This document shows, piece after piece, positions 12,082 through 23,065 of a stretch of DNA of 64,000 nt. This DNA is from Sweltsa coloradensis (Eukaryota > Arthropoda > Insecta > Plecoptera > Chloroperlidae). The DNA lies in NCBI GenBank assembly GCA_024449915.1, contig JAMZAV010001051.1, positions 124,001 through 188,000 of the forward strand, given 5' to 3'. The notes below the pieces were generated by a model that saw only the letters and a list, made by a program, of their open reading frames with translations, did not search any database and was not told where the DNA came from. The translations under genes and the position numbers were made by a program. Each line of letters starts with the position of its first letter. The stretch's first letter is position 1.

Positions 12082-12632
12082 TAACGAAGCTTCGCAAACG
12101 CATTATCTAGTCGCCTTGATGGAGGAGCTATTTTAATAAGTTTTTTAATTTGCGTGGTATCACTTTACCTTTGCAAGTTATTTTTGAATGCATTGTAGGT
12201 GATTGTTGACAAGTTTCTATTGTTTCTTGTTAATTGTTATTATAAACCTTTAAAAACTCTATGGATTCTGGTAATTTTTTTATCTATTTTCTTTCAAAAA
12301 GCAATACATCACCATTACCTTAATGTCCATACAAAATATGAACGTTGTAGCCCTACCCGTTTGGTAGGAATCGGCCCAAATGTTACGAAAATAACGCACT
12401 TAAAATCGAAAAAAAATCGTTAAAGTACGATATTCATGAGAAATATTTCTTCGATTGTACCCAAAAACTTGGCAGGTCTAAGTTCGAGATTTCGATGGTC
12501 CCCTCCAATTTTCATCAATATCGTATATGCCGTTTGCCCGGTAGAAAAAAAACAAACAAACAAACAATAAAAACATTGGAGCTAAATATTTTGAGGGGTC
12601 AGTGAAATTGAAGTCTTCGTTTCGCTCATCCA
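12082..12632 (-). mobile_element. Helentron-like subfamily 1, copy 5 (reverse)
   Basis: Minus-strand TTGGATGAGCGAAACGAAGA at the right end. The left end has ACGAAGCTTCGCAAACGC and TAGTCGCCTTGATGGA, a degraded version of the family's hairpin and subterminal repeat. It is inverted relative to the copy at 9,451, so the pair adds to the palindromic layout of the surrounding insertion. Confidence 0.55.
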
Positions 12633-12639
12633 AAAATGT

Positions 12640-13300
12640 CAGTATTTTGTGTATTTTAGAATTCGCATATTTCATTTCTAATTTTCTCCGGAGCGTTGTA
12701 CAAATTAATGTGAGTAATTACGATCGAGCAGAATGCATGAATACGAATACACATGGGGCATGCAATTGGATTGTTTTAAAAATAAGGCAATCTCAAATTT
12801 ACACAGTGGGACCAATGCAGGATATTAAGGTAAAATTACGTTCTTACCACAAATACCTAACCTCTGCTCATAAGGTACCAGTTGGCATAACCAATTTAGT
12901 AATTTCGTGAATATTCATTCGTGCAAAGTATACATTACATCTCAATGCAAGTAAAATATTTACAAATTAGTTGGTTTTATTTAAAGCTATTCAAAAGCGT
13001 TTGTGTTATCATGCACATAAAACAAGAAGCATTGTACATTACAAAATCTAAACCAAACATTTAATTTCGCAAAATGGCTTCCACAGCGCCAATTTCATAT
13101 GGCTACATAAAAAAAAACCCTGATTCTAATATATTGCCCCATGTGTGTATTAAATTTCAAGATCCTGTTAAAAGACTACGTTAAGAAAAATATATGTGGC
13201 GGTCATCTTCTAAAATGGTCGCCATTACTGTCACTGCGTTTTATTTGGAATGGTCGTAATGGAAATTCGTTTTCCAATGATCGACAAGAACTATTATATG
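12640..13300. other. Non-coding inner right arm of the 7.1-kb insertion
   Basis: AT-rich with no gene recognised. Bases near 12,655-12,760 match 9,160-9,290 inversely, including GCGAATTCT, GAAAATT and TTGTACAAATTAATGTGAGT. Repeated GGCGGTCATCTTCTAAAATGG and GGTGGCCATCTTGTAAAATGG motifs occur at 13,198 and 13,349. Confidence 0.5.
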
Positions 13301-14397
13301 TTTACCCAATTTAACTTTCTATCATAAATGTCTATACAATATATTTGGTGGCCATCTTGTAAAATGGCTACCATTAGTGTCATGGGACAAATCTAAGACA
13401 ACTCTATGAACAAATAATTTTCCAATAACATTATTTATGAATATGTGAACATTTATTCGTCCGTCATCAAACACACTTAAATATTGTACTTGGCTGAAGG
13501 ACTAATAAAATGTAATTTCCTACAAATAATCTCATAATAGTCCCAGGCTGAAAAAATTTGTTTCAATAAATAGGAAATTTTATGAAAAATCCAAATAACA
13601 CGTCAGATTTGTTAAAACTGTCATAATTATAATAGAAAACAAATGAAAATCAAAAGCGTGTACTATATGCATATGCCTAAAACAAGATGGCGTCGTAAAA
13701 ATATTTTGCCCAAAATTACAAATGTCTACCCAAGATTATTTTTATCCTTAAGGTATACACTAACAGGATATGAAGAGAAAACTCGACCAGGTCAAGATTC
13801 CACGTCTCTATTGGCCAGGATCTGTATAACAATGCATCCAACAATAAGGATTCGACCAGTTTTGTGGCTTGCCGCACGCTACGCTTTTCATCACGTTTAC
13901 CACCAAAGCGACCAAAGTATTTGCATTTAAGCAAAATGAAAAATACGGACGTGTTCACAAATGTATTCCGCAATCAAAATCTATCCCCGTGTCTTAAGAA
14001 AATGTTGATGGTTTAACTGTAAAAAAATATAGAACATTTTAGTGTAATTTTGAAAATGTTAATTTTCCCCGCCATTGTTGATTTTTCACCTTGACTTATT
14101 GTTCAATCCAAAATAAAATTCAAGAATACTGAGCGCCCATGTTTTGTGAACACAACGCGCTAAATTTGATTTTTTAAATAAAAAAATTACAGAATTTACA
14201 ACATGATTTATAACGCAAAGTGCGATCGACGCCGCGCATCCAAGATGGCGTCGTATATCTATGACGTACACGCATTTCGAGACCACAACGTCATTTTTCT
14301 AGTGGGTGATGAAGTAGCCGACGATTTTATTTTGGTTTCGCGAAATAGTACCGCCTGTATGGGTCAAAGCTGAAATTTCGGATTCGACCGCCGCACT

Positions 14398-14559
14398 AGT
14401 AATTAACAAGTAACAAGTGACAATAGAAAATTGACATCAATCACGTACAATGCGTTAAAAAAGCTCTTGCAAAAGTAAAAGGATCCCACGCAAACTAAAA
14501 GCTTACAAAAAAGCTCATACATCAGAGCGACTAAAAAATGCGTTCGCGAAGCGGCCTAG
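14398..14559 (+). mobile_element. Helentron-like subfamily 1 copy, 3' part (split by insertion)
   Basis: Resumes the family consensus (AATTAACAAGTAAC, ATGCGTTAAAAAAGCTC, GATCCCACGCAAACTAAAAG) exactly where the 6,899-7,308 part stopped, then ends with the GCGTTCGCGAAGC hairpin and CCTAG. The base after CTAG is A rather than the usual T. Confidence 0.65.
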
Positions 14560-15421
14560 AGTAAACAGAGTTGGTCCGAGTAAGGCCCTTTATACACTGT
14601 GAGACGAGACGCCTGCCATGATGTTTCTGTTAGTGGATGATTAGTTGACAATCTGAGTAGAGAAGAAGAAAAGTTTTTTTGTGGATAAGAAGGAGGTTGA
14701 TTTTCTTGGGGACTAGATTCAATCTACGGATCTGAAAAGGTTCATTCGTTCAAACATACTTGTTTGGTTCTTATTTAAAGGGCTAAAAAAACCCAAAAAA
14801 ATATTTTTTACCACGTGATCTATAGCACAATACTACACTTAAATGACCGTTTAAAAAATTATATCTTGTAACTGTGATTTAACACGAATTTTTTTAATTT
14901 TTTTGATCCAGAAATTGGCGAAATTTGGTGTTTTGGAAAATTTCCTAAATCGGCTTTAACCTGTTACGTTTTTGGTCCACATACTAGAGCATAGTACCAA
15001 TCTAATATGCCCCTTTATAACATCGTGTCTTGAAACTGTGCCCAAATATACCCTTAAACACAAAAAAATATGCATTCCAAAATCACACCCCATATTGGTA
15101 ATCAGCATATTTTGACCGAAACTTGCCCAAATTACAAAACAAAATATGGAGAATTTACAGAAAAGGCTGTGGAGTACGTCAATAATGGCTAATATTTTTT
15201 TGGATCAAAATCTTCCAAGGTCACGGGGCATAAAGATCGTCCCCATGTTATTTCTTATGGGAGATTTTTGCCGATGGGACCTAGCTCGAAAAATGTCATG
15301 TTTGACAATTTTTTGGGAGGTCATAGTGGCCCCAATAATTTTTCTGTTAATTGCTTAATTCATTACTAGTTAGCCTGAATGAAATATATTTTTTGAGTTT
15401 AGCGGTTAAATACACCTTTAA
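14560..15421. other. Non-coding stretch
   Basis: I see no gene, RNA or recognisable repeat. A 70-codon open frame at 15,146-15,358 has no domain. Confidence 0.5.
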
Positions 15422-15991
15422 CTAGACCACTTCGCGAACGCTTTTCTTCGTCGCGTTGATGGATTATCTTTTTTGTAAGTTTTTAGATTGCGTGGGATAA
15501 CTTTACTTTTGCAAGTGTTTTTTGAACGGATTGTAGGTGATTGTTGTCAAGTCCTATTGTTACTTGTTAATTGTTCTAAAAAAACTCATATTAAAACCTT
15601 TATTCTATGGATTCTGGCTAACTTTTTAACTTTTTCTTTCACAAGGTCATCACCATAATCTTATTATCCATGTACAGTATGAACCTTGTAGCCCCACCCG
15701 TTTGGTCATGGTCAGACTCGGCCCAAATATCACGAAAATATCGCATTTAAAATCGGAAAAAATCGTAAAAGTACGATATTCATGAGAAATATTTCTTCCA
15801 TTGTAACCAAATACTTGGCAGGTCTAAGTGCAGATATTTCGAAGGTCCTCTTCAATTTTCATCAAGATCGCATATGCCACTTGACCGGTAAAGCGCGAAC
15901 AAACAAACAAACAGAAAAAAACTTGAAAAAAACACCCGAGCTAATTTTTTTGGGGTTGGTCAGTGAAATAAGTCTTCGCTTCGCTCATCCA
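15422..15991 (-). mobile_element. Helentron-like subfamily 1, copy 6 (reverse)
   Basis: Plus-strand CTAGACCACTTCGCGAACGC at the left end, preceded by A, and CTTCGCTTCGCTCATCCA at the right, followed by A. On the element's strand this is TGGATGAGC...CTAG inserted between two T's. The internal GTACGATATTCATGAGAAAT and AACAAACAAACAGAAAA blocks match the other copies. Confidence 0.6.
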
Positions 15992-16308
15992 ATTATATTT
16001 AAGTGCAGTGTTATTGTCAATAAATTAATTACAATTGGCTTATTATGTTCAATGTTCAACCTCCGTTTGATGGCTGCAGTGGGTAGAGAATGAACCAACG
16101 GTTGTTCAATCAAATTATTAGTTGCTATTGACGTTGCCGGTGTCATTCGGCGATACCGCTCTGACGTCACGACTAATAATATCATATGGTATATTTTGAG
16201 CTCTTTTGCTGGGTAGTTAAATCAGGTAGGTTTAATTAGTTTGAATTATTGTTAGTTGTCTAATCTTTCTAATTAATTATATTCAAATTATGGTTGATTA
16301 TTGTTGTG

Positions 16309-16480
16309 TGGCCTTTTGGTCTTGTGGTTATCGTCTCTGCTTTCGATGCAGAAGGTCCAGGGTTCGATTCCTGCTCTAGTCAGTTGGACGTAAGTCCATC
16401 AGTTCTTGTGTAAGGGATTTATAAACGGAGACTTTGGATCCGTCCTAGCAATGAGGCATATAATATGTTCAAAGTTGTTT
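16309..16480 (+). repeat. tRNA(Arg)-like SINE
   Basis: A-box-like TGGTCTTGTGGTTATCG, an anticodon arm TCTGC TTTCGAT GCAGA (loop triplet TCG, as in tRNA-Arg), and B-box GGTTCGATTCC sit in tRNA order at 16,309-16,381. The acceptor stem does not pair, and unrelated sequence (GGACGTAAGTCCATCAG onward) is attached, which suits a tRNA-derived SINE better than a tRNA gene. Confidence 0.55.
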
Positions 16481-16639
16481 TACATCGGCCTTGTTGATTC
16501 TGGCGTTGATCCGCGGGTGCTCGCACTGTTTATACCCGTGATTGCTATATTATTTCCTATTTAAAATATCGATCTTTGATTTTTTATCGCTCACTCATCG
16601 GTTGTGTCGGGACCTACAAGGTTGGCTTGTTGGCCTTGT

Positions 16640-16880
16640 TTTTTGGCTTATGCTGAATATTTTCGCCATTGAAACATTTTGTCCAAGCTCATCCATTTCG
16701 GAGATATACTAAAACAAACACGTTTTGGCCGCCATTTTCCAATATGGCGGACGAAGCTCCAGTCCGATTGTAGGGGAGTTCTAGTATGTTGATGAGTATT
16801 ATATAAGGCGAAGGTCTCTGCAAAAATTCAGCTACATCGCAATTTTTTCCTAAAAAAATTCTTTTTGAAAGGATTATATA
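16640..16880 (-). mobile_element. Truncated copy of the palindromic element at 25,447
   Basis: Shares CATTGAAACATTTTGTC, GGCCGCCATTTTCCAATATG, CCGATTGTAGGGGAGTT and AGGTCTCTGCAAAAATTCAG with one arm of the 25,447-26,810 palindrome. Only one arm is present. A 71-codon minus-strand frame in it is a product of that repeat. Confidence 0.65.
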
Positions 16881-17098
16881 TGTATTAATTCTGTCATTTG
16901 TCATTTTGTTTAAAATTTATTTCTTTTGGATTGTTGATAGTTTTTCTTTGTCCAAGTCACAGTTTTAGAAATAATTTCGAAGGGAAGCCAATTAGAACTT
17001 GAAGTTGACAAACAAGAACTTAGTTATAAATGTATTAAAAAATTGTTGTATTATTATTTTTTTCATGGAATTAAATATGTATTTATTTTAACGTCAAA

Positions 17099-17634
17099 TC
17101 TTCAATGTAAATAAAAACGAATGTATGTATGTCTGTCTGTGTGTTTGTCGTTTATGCATTACCACACCATTCTTCCGATCTCCATGAAACTTGAAACATA
17201 TATGTAGTTTTTTTTTACAGGGAAGGTTTTTATGCTATCCATTTTGTTGTAACTCCTCCACGTGGTGATCGGTGCCTGCAAAGAGGATTTGTTCGTTTCC
17301 ATATATATAGACTACACCATTCATCCGATCTCTATGAAACTTAGCACATTTACGTATTTTGTCACGGGGAAGGTTTCTATGCTATCCATTTAGTTGTAAC
17401 TCCTACACGTGGTGATCGGTGCCTGCAAAGAGGACTCACCAATAAATTGACTTCGACACCGTTGGACATATCACCATGAAAGTTGACACGTATTTTTGTA
17501 TTGAGAAGGTTTCTATGTTATCCACTTTTGTTTGTTTTGTTGTTTTTGTTTTGTTTCGGGTTTTGTTGATAACACTCCCGCGAAGGGTTCTGGCATAACA
17601 CACAACAACACAACAACGTCGACGGGTCAGCTAG
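17099..17634 (+). mobile_element. Non-autonomous Helitron-like element
   Basis: Starts TCTTCAATG after an A and ends CGACGGGTCAGCTAG before a T, the canonical Helitron borders (5' TC, 3' CTAG, inserted between A and T). The interior has GAATGTATGTATGTCTGTCT and two imperfect copies of a block with CACCATTC(T/A)TCCGATCTC and CACGTGGTGATCGGTGCCTG, about 147 bases apart. No Rep-helicase is encoded, so it would depend on a partner. It lies 331 bp before the first visible P450 exon. Confidence 0.7.
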
Positions 17635-17965
17635 TCAGATGTAAAAATAGGCTTTAGAAAAGAGCAAACAAATGCTACAATATAATGCGTGTGACACGTC
17701 TCACGATAACAACCTAACACGACGTGTTGCTGGCATTGCCCTTCAACAAGGATGATGCCAAATATGTGTAGTGATGCCTCGCTAGTTAAACGGGGATATC
17801 GCAATTACAATAATTTATGATTACATTTTAAATTGTATATCTGGATTGTTAAATAAAAAATGGACTCAAATATTGAATTAAATAATACAATTATCATTTC
17901 TTACAGAGTCCACTAACGGGTACAAAAATGAATGCAACTAATTAACCTTCTCTGATATCTTTTAG

Positions 17966-18075
17966 AATTTTATGCAAGCTTGGGAAAACTGGCCAGGGAG
18001 TACTATGGAAGCCCGGTCAGAATGTGGATGGGCAACATGGTATTTTTGTTGCTATCTCTACCGGCAGATCTTGAA
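17966..18075 (+). CDS. CYP4-family P450 exon 1 of those visible
   Basis: 110 nt between acceptor TTTTAG and donor GTAAGT. The first two bases complete a split codon and 36 codons follow, ending phase 0. The peptide begins FYASLGKLAREYYGSPV and continues with RMWMGNMVFLLLSLPADLE, matching the conserved CYP4 stretch around the A helix and beta-1 strands (LAREYG-P--LWLG---LVVLS-P-D-E). The missing membrane anchor and proline hinge must be on an upstream exon. I saw no convincing LPGPP-type exon in the preceding 18 kb, so it may lie before the window or be masked by repeats. Only a 175-bp intron separates this exon from the next. Confidence 0.9.
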
Positions 18076-18250
18076 GTAAGTATAATGAACGTTCACACGC
18101 AGTAAAATATTTGCTTCACTTTTAATCTCCTTGAATGTATAGTTTTTGAATGACATCACAAAATGGATTTGACGAACACGAGATGATATATTTATATTCA
18201 GCATGTTGATGGCGTTTACACCTGATAACGAATCACCTTTATTTTTACAG

Positions 18251-18341
18251 ATAGTTATGGGCAGCAACAAACTTATCAATAAGGCACAAGGTTATAGATT
18301 CCTTCATTCATGGCTCGGCACTGGACTTCTCACTAGCACAG
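18251..18341 (+). CDS. CYP4-family P450 exon 2 of those visible
   Basis: 91 nt between acceptor TTTACAG and donor GTAATC, 30 codons plus one base (phase 1). The peptide IVMGSNKLINKAQGYRFLHS followed by WLGTGLLTST matches the CYP4 B-helix to C-helix region, where WLG-GLL-S-G precedes the WRR motif. The split glycine codon is completed by the next exon, 6.7 kb downstream. The donor GTAATC is weaker than the others. The following intron contains a decayed Gypsy element with two nested insertions. Confidence 0.91.
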
Positions 18342-18817
18342 GTAATCTGGGATAATAATATAGCTGGGCGGATTAAAGCCGATATTGAGACTAAACCGGG
18401 GTTTTGTGCGAGAAGCATGAAACTTTGACCATATACTCAGAAAAAATAATGTAGTTCAAAAAGAAAAGGAGCCAAAAGATATCCAACGCGTTTGGCCTCT
18501 GGAAGTGTCCAAAGTGAGAGAAAATATATTTAAATAAATTGATAAAAATGTATTTACGCCACACATTTTATTAAAAAAAACTTAAATCTTATGTTTGGAA
18601 AATACTCTTCCAAACATTAAAAATATATGTTTTATTGCAATTATTGATAGAAATGACACCTTTGGCCTGATTACAATATATTTGCAGATATTGTTAAACC
18701 AGCCTTGCAACTACTTTTTTTATTGAGAAATGAATGTCGAGTTCAAATTTTCTAAAATTTCTTAAAATGAAGTAAATCTTTTAATACTTATTTAAATGAG
18801 ATTCTTTTTTAATATTA
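18342..18817. other. Intron sequence, possible Gypsy 3' LTR remnant
   Basis: AT-rich with no gene. By position it would contain the 3' end and LTR of the minus-strand Gypsy element, but I could not match it to sequence beyond the other end at 24,236-24,780. Confidence 0.35.
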
Positions 18818-19176
18818 CTACAAGTCTAGTTTCTCAGGTTTACGCATTACTCTACCAGTTCTTGTTGTTACTGTCCCCGGTGTATTTACGGCTTGTTCGG
18901 GAAGGTCGGGATGTCGCTGCTCTACCGTCTCTACATTTGTCGGGGTAGGATATTGATCCCACATTGTGATTGGATCTTCATCGATGTTTAATGCTTCTGT
19001 TAAGGGAGTATTCACATCTTCCAGTTCTTTTATGAATTGCGCAGGAACGATATGCCATCTTTTTCGGGAAACCTCGCCATATCGGGGTTTGAGTATGTCT
19101 TCTGTCATTGAGTAAGGTCTAATACTGAGTGGAACGCCCTCTTGTTTTGGCCATCCGTGTTCTGTAAACCTTCCTA
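18818..19176 (-). pseudogene. Gypsy pol C-terminal fragment
   Basis: The minus strand encodes FTEHGWPKQEGVPLSIRPYS, like the Gypsy linker between RNase H and integrase (NGWP-----P--IRPYW). This is followed abruptly by LKPRYGEVSRKRWHIVPAQF and a tail ending TRTGRVMRKPEKLDL, like the basic C-terminus of many Gypsy polyproteins. The integrase core between them is missing, so an internal deletion is inferred. The foldback element at 19,177 separates it from the rest of the element. Confidence 0.6.
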
Positions 19177-21842
19177 TAGCCCAGGAGTGGAAGACTTACC
19201 CGGACAAAATTCCGAACAAGCTCAAAATTTGCACACATGCTCAGTTGACCATACTGAACAACAATTGAAAAGTCCCCTTAAGCTCCGCCGCGTGCGTCTT
19301 GAGATATAGTGACAAAAGGGCGTAAGTGCCAAAAATGTTTTATTTTCAATTTCAACCAATTTTTTACACTACTATGTAAAAATTATTAAATATTTTTACG
19401 ACAGTAAAGTTAAAATCAGTCATATGCTTCGACCTGTGCGTGACAAAAGGGCGTAAGTGCCAAAAATATGATATTTTCAATTTCAATACATTTTGACATA
19501 CATATGTCTAAATTATTATGTTTTCATACAACGGAAATGTGAAATTGTTCCCTTTTCTTCGACCAGTGTGTCTTGACACATGGTGGCATAAGGGCGTAAG
19601 TGACAAAGATATGTTTTTTTTAGTTTCAACAAACTTATTTACATACATTTATATGCAAATTATTAAGTATTCGTTCAAGACAAAAGTAAACATCTTCCCC
19701 GAGCTTCGTTGCAGGCGTCTTGATAAATGGTGGCAAAAGGGCGTAACAGATATCATAATTCTATATTTGATAACAAAAAGGGCTTTTGACATCTAACAAC
19801 GTTTATTGTAACATATGAATACCAAACATGTATTTAGTATAGAATTCCTAGTATGAAAACAGGACGAGGTGGCCTCATCACTACACTACATGCAAAGTTT
19901 GACCACTATACAGGACAATATGTGTCGGCATGATAGTTCAATGTACATGGGAGATTGAGCCCAACTCTGTGAGTATATGTGATTTTGTCGTAGCTTAACA
20001 AAAGAAGACTTCGTCGAACAGTGAAGGTCGTCTTTGTGCCAAAAGTGTCCTTCAGATTACCATTATCCAAATATTGCTATTAAATAGTGTTGAATTTGCG
20101 GGTAAACTTCAATGTGAGTGATGCACTGTTAGGCTTTTTTCAATGATATCTTTACGCTTCACTGTCTGTTTCATAGTAGTATTACTTTTTAAGTACGACC
20201 AGGGTAACTGGACACCGAATTAATGTCAGTTAAGTGGGATTTATAATACCAAATATAATTTGGTATACCAAATAATAAATAATAATCAATTAAATAATAA
20301 ATAATAAACAATTATTCTAGCTAAAGTCAGCAATGACATATCACCTATTTCAAAGTCAACTAACATTGCAACATATAATCACTATATTTTAATTATATGC
20401 CTCCAAATCATTATGTCTCTTACTTTCATCTGTGCCATTTTCTTGCACTAATGTAAATAACCTCATCGAACAATTCTCTTCTCCAGTTATACTATCGTAA
20501 ATAATATATATCAATATCATTATCATTAATAACTCGCTTAATTCCAAATTCCACTTTTACGTATTAGTATTTATATTTCCCACCATAATCATAATTATGA
20601 ACATAATAGTTATTAAGGATTATTCATTCCCTCTCTTCCAAGATGGGTTATATCTGTTACCATGTATCAATTGAATTAATAATTTGAATCTTGAATCTAT
20701 TATCTTGAGCATGATAACATTCAAGTCTTCAATATGTTGCCGGCTGATAATCTGGCAAACGTACAAGCAAATATGTTATATCATATGACTGAATTATATA
20801 GTTTTGTCACTTCCGCCATTTTGCCACTATATTACATCAAGAGTTTGAGCTCATGCTCTATAGTGATGTGACACTACAGACAGCCAAGCCCAAGCTAAGT
20901 TGTCCACAGCTCCTGCTCGAATCCTTTTCAAATTCCTTTTATTATTTTTAACATGAGTTGAGATTTTCAAGCTTTGGATAAGTAAAAACTTTCCAGCTCA
21001 AAACACACCAGATCCTCGCTAAACTATGTCCATGCAAGCCGTTTGCGAATGCCGGGGTAAATATTTTATAAATTTGGTTATGTTCAATCTGCCACTTACA
21101 ATGATTTTGTAATGGTTCTTTACATACAAGCTGGCAATAGCAAGTCAGTCAGCATGCATGGATTTTCAATTGAGTGTCCATTGTTTCGTATTCATATGTA
21201 ACAATAAACGTAGTTGAATGTCAAAAGTCCTTTATGTATTAAATATAGAATTATGATGTCAGTTACACCCTTTTGCCACCATTTATCAAGACGCCTGCAA
21301 CGAAACTCGAGGAATATGTTTACTTTTGTCTCGTACGAATACTTAATAATTTGCATATATATATATGTATGTATATAAGTTTGTTAAAACTGAAAATAAC
21401 ATATCTTTGTCACTTATGCCCTTATGCCACCATGTGTCAAGACACACTGGTCGAAGAAAAGGGAACAATTTCACATTTCCGTTGCATGAATACATAATAA
21501 TTTAGACATATGTATGTCAAAATGTATTGAAATTGAAAATATCATATTTTTTGCACTTAACCCTTTTGCCACGAGGGGTCGATCAAATGACTGTTTTAAA
21601 ATTTTAAATGCGTAAAAATTTTTAAAATTTTTACATATTAGTGTAAAAAATTGGTTAAAAATTGAAAAAAAACTTTTTTTGGACTTACCCCCTTTTGTCC
21701 TATTCTCAAGACGCACGCGGCGGAGCTTGGGGGATTTTTTCAATTGTTGTTCGTATGATCACTGAGCATGTGTGAAAATTTTCGTTGTTGGGAATTTTGC
21801 CCGGGGTACACCATAAAAAAATTTTCTTCCACTCCGGGGCTA
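19177..21842. mobile_element. Foldback element with tandem subrepeats in its inverted arms
   Basis: The ends TAGCCCAGGAGTGGAAG (19,177) and its complement near 21,842 begin inverted arms that continue through CCGGACAAAATTCC, ACATGCTCAGT and GCGTCTTGAGA. Each arm contains four copies of a 130-150-base subrepeat carrying CAAAAGGGCGTAAGTGCC (left near 19,318, 19,449, 19,592 and 19,739; right, inverted, near 21,268, 21,419, 21,561 and 21,688). The 1.4-kb middle is unique AT-rich DNA. This resembles the architecture of FB/Galluhop-type foldback elements. No clear target duplication was found. It sits inside the Gypsy relic. Confidence 0.75.
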
Positions 21843-22386
21843 CTACTTTTTTTTTTCAAATGTACCCTCTTTTGCGCTCCCCTACTTCTTGAAAAACGCA
21901 TATCATATGAATAAAATTTTTCGTTTTTTGTCGAAAACGCCGTATTTTTCTTCTTCCAATTCGGAACTGGCATTTTTCTCCCTGGGTAGTGGACTACTTG
22001 AGTGTACATCAGATGCAATAAGTGCTTTTCCTGGTGTATGATAAATCTGATAAGAATATCTCATCGATCCGGAAGTTGCGTCAACTTTAGAGAAAACGCG
22101 CGCTCCGCCTGCGCTTGCTAACGTCTGTTCGACATTTCCCTCTTGACGCTTTTGTTAAGCTGTGCACACAAATCCGGATTTTTCCTGAAGGTTTACGTAC
22201 CCGACCATCGGGAACCCACTGGTAGGGCCCTTCGACTGGTGAATAACCCCCATTCGTCATTCTCTGAAGTTCCTCTTTAAGTTTTTTCTGTAAAGGAAAG
22301 GTACCGTTCGAGGAGTTGTAATGCAAAGGCCTTAGCATCATTTTTTTTAAATTGGATTGCCTGTACCTGGAATTTTTCGGGCCCAA
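21843..22386 (-). pseudogene. Gypsy reverse-transcriptase/RNase H relic
   Basis: The minus strand reads FPLQKKLKEELQRMTNGGYS, then VPDGRVRKPSGKIRIC, matching the start of Gypsy RT (L--L---G-I-PV--PT-W-SP-V-V-K-SGKIRIC-D). In another frame VEQTLASAGGARVFSKVDAT follows, the RT A-motif region with VFSK-D. It jumps directly to YHTPGKALIASDVHSS, like the RNase H/connection motif PGK---AD-LSR. The RT palm is therefore deleted, and frames shift. The homopolymer-rich sequence suggests poor consensus. Confidence 0.7.
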
Positions 22387-23065
22387 AACATTTGGGAAAA
22401 TCCGTTTTAGGTTTTAAGCTGTTAACCTTCCCTATCAGAATAATTTTTAAGGTTTTCGAGTGGCAAAACCAAAAAGGGTGCGGGTTTTTCTTTATTTAAA
22501 TAGAGATTTTTATAAGGGGTTTTTTCTTTGTGGGAATTTTCCCCATTTTACCATGCTATTCAGGGTGGAGTCCTCCCGGTCCTATAGTTTTAGATCAGTA
22601 GGTACAATTCATCCTTTCTCTAGAGGTAGCCAGGGGGGGTAACCGAAAAAAATCGCCCACTGTCTATTTTAAAAACAGTGTTTTATTTGGCCTATAAAAA
22701 GTTTGACCGACCATAAAACCCGGGGATTTACGTTTTGACACTGCCATGAAAGCCTCAACTAAAACTGTGCTTCTTCGGTTTTCGACTTCTCGAACAGTAC
22801 TTTGCTTTCTTTTTGACTTCATTTGCCCCATGGCCTACTTTGTGAAAACACAAAAATTTAAAATCCTTGGGGAGGACGCTGCTTTTTTAGGGGCGGTGTT
22901 CGAGCTTGTTTTGACTAGGCCTTTTTTTATTGTCTCCGAGGCTTAGGTTTTTTTTTTAAAATTAGGCCCATTTTTTGGGGTAAAAACCCCTTATATTGAA
23001 AATTGTATTACATGGGGATCCCAACAGTACAGTTTTGAGTAAGGTAAATAGCATCTGATTGGACT
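22387..23065. other. Degraded interior of the Gypsy element
   Basis: Lies between the RT and gag pieces, where protease and zinc knuckle would be expected, but no domain is readable. Long homopolymers and mixed frames make base-level reading unreliable. Confidence 0.4.

Larger units (their letters stand above)
7309..14397. mobile_element. 7.1-kb insertion with long terminal inverted repeats
   Basis: The ends are GTGCGGCGGTCGA at 7,309 and TCGACCGCCGCAC at 14,397, flanked by TA. The outer arms (7,309 to about 8,430, and about 13,300 to 14,397) match inversely for about 1.1 kb, including a block that encodes the same 85-codon open frame in both. A further inverted match (ACTCACATTAATTTGTACAA at about 9,210 and its complement near 12,710) suggests longer, interrupted arms. 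No transposase or polymerase is recognisable inside. It splits a Helentron-like copy. The class is unknown. Confidence 0.65.

Noticed and set aside
7309..14397. Polinton/Maverick element
   Set aside because: Long inverted ends suggested it, but there is no polymerase B, integrase or capsid-like frame, it is too short, and no 6-bp target duplication is clear.
16309..16381. Functional tRNA-Arg gene
   Set aside because: Anticodon arm and B-box are good, but the acceptor stem does not pair and SINE-like sequence continues downstream.
1..17965. N-terminal P450 exon (membrane anchor and proline hinge)
   Set aside because: I looked for a Leu-rich anchor followed by a P-G-P motif with a phase-1 donor and saw none that was convincing; it is likely outside the window.
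22746..22946. 66-codon plus-strand open frame
   Set aside because: Lies inside the decayed minus-strand Gypsy element and has no recognisable motif.
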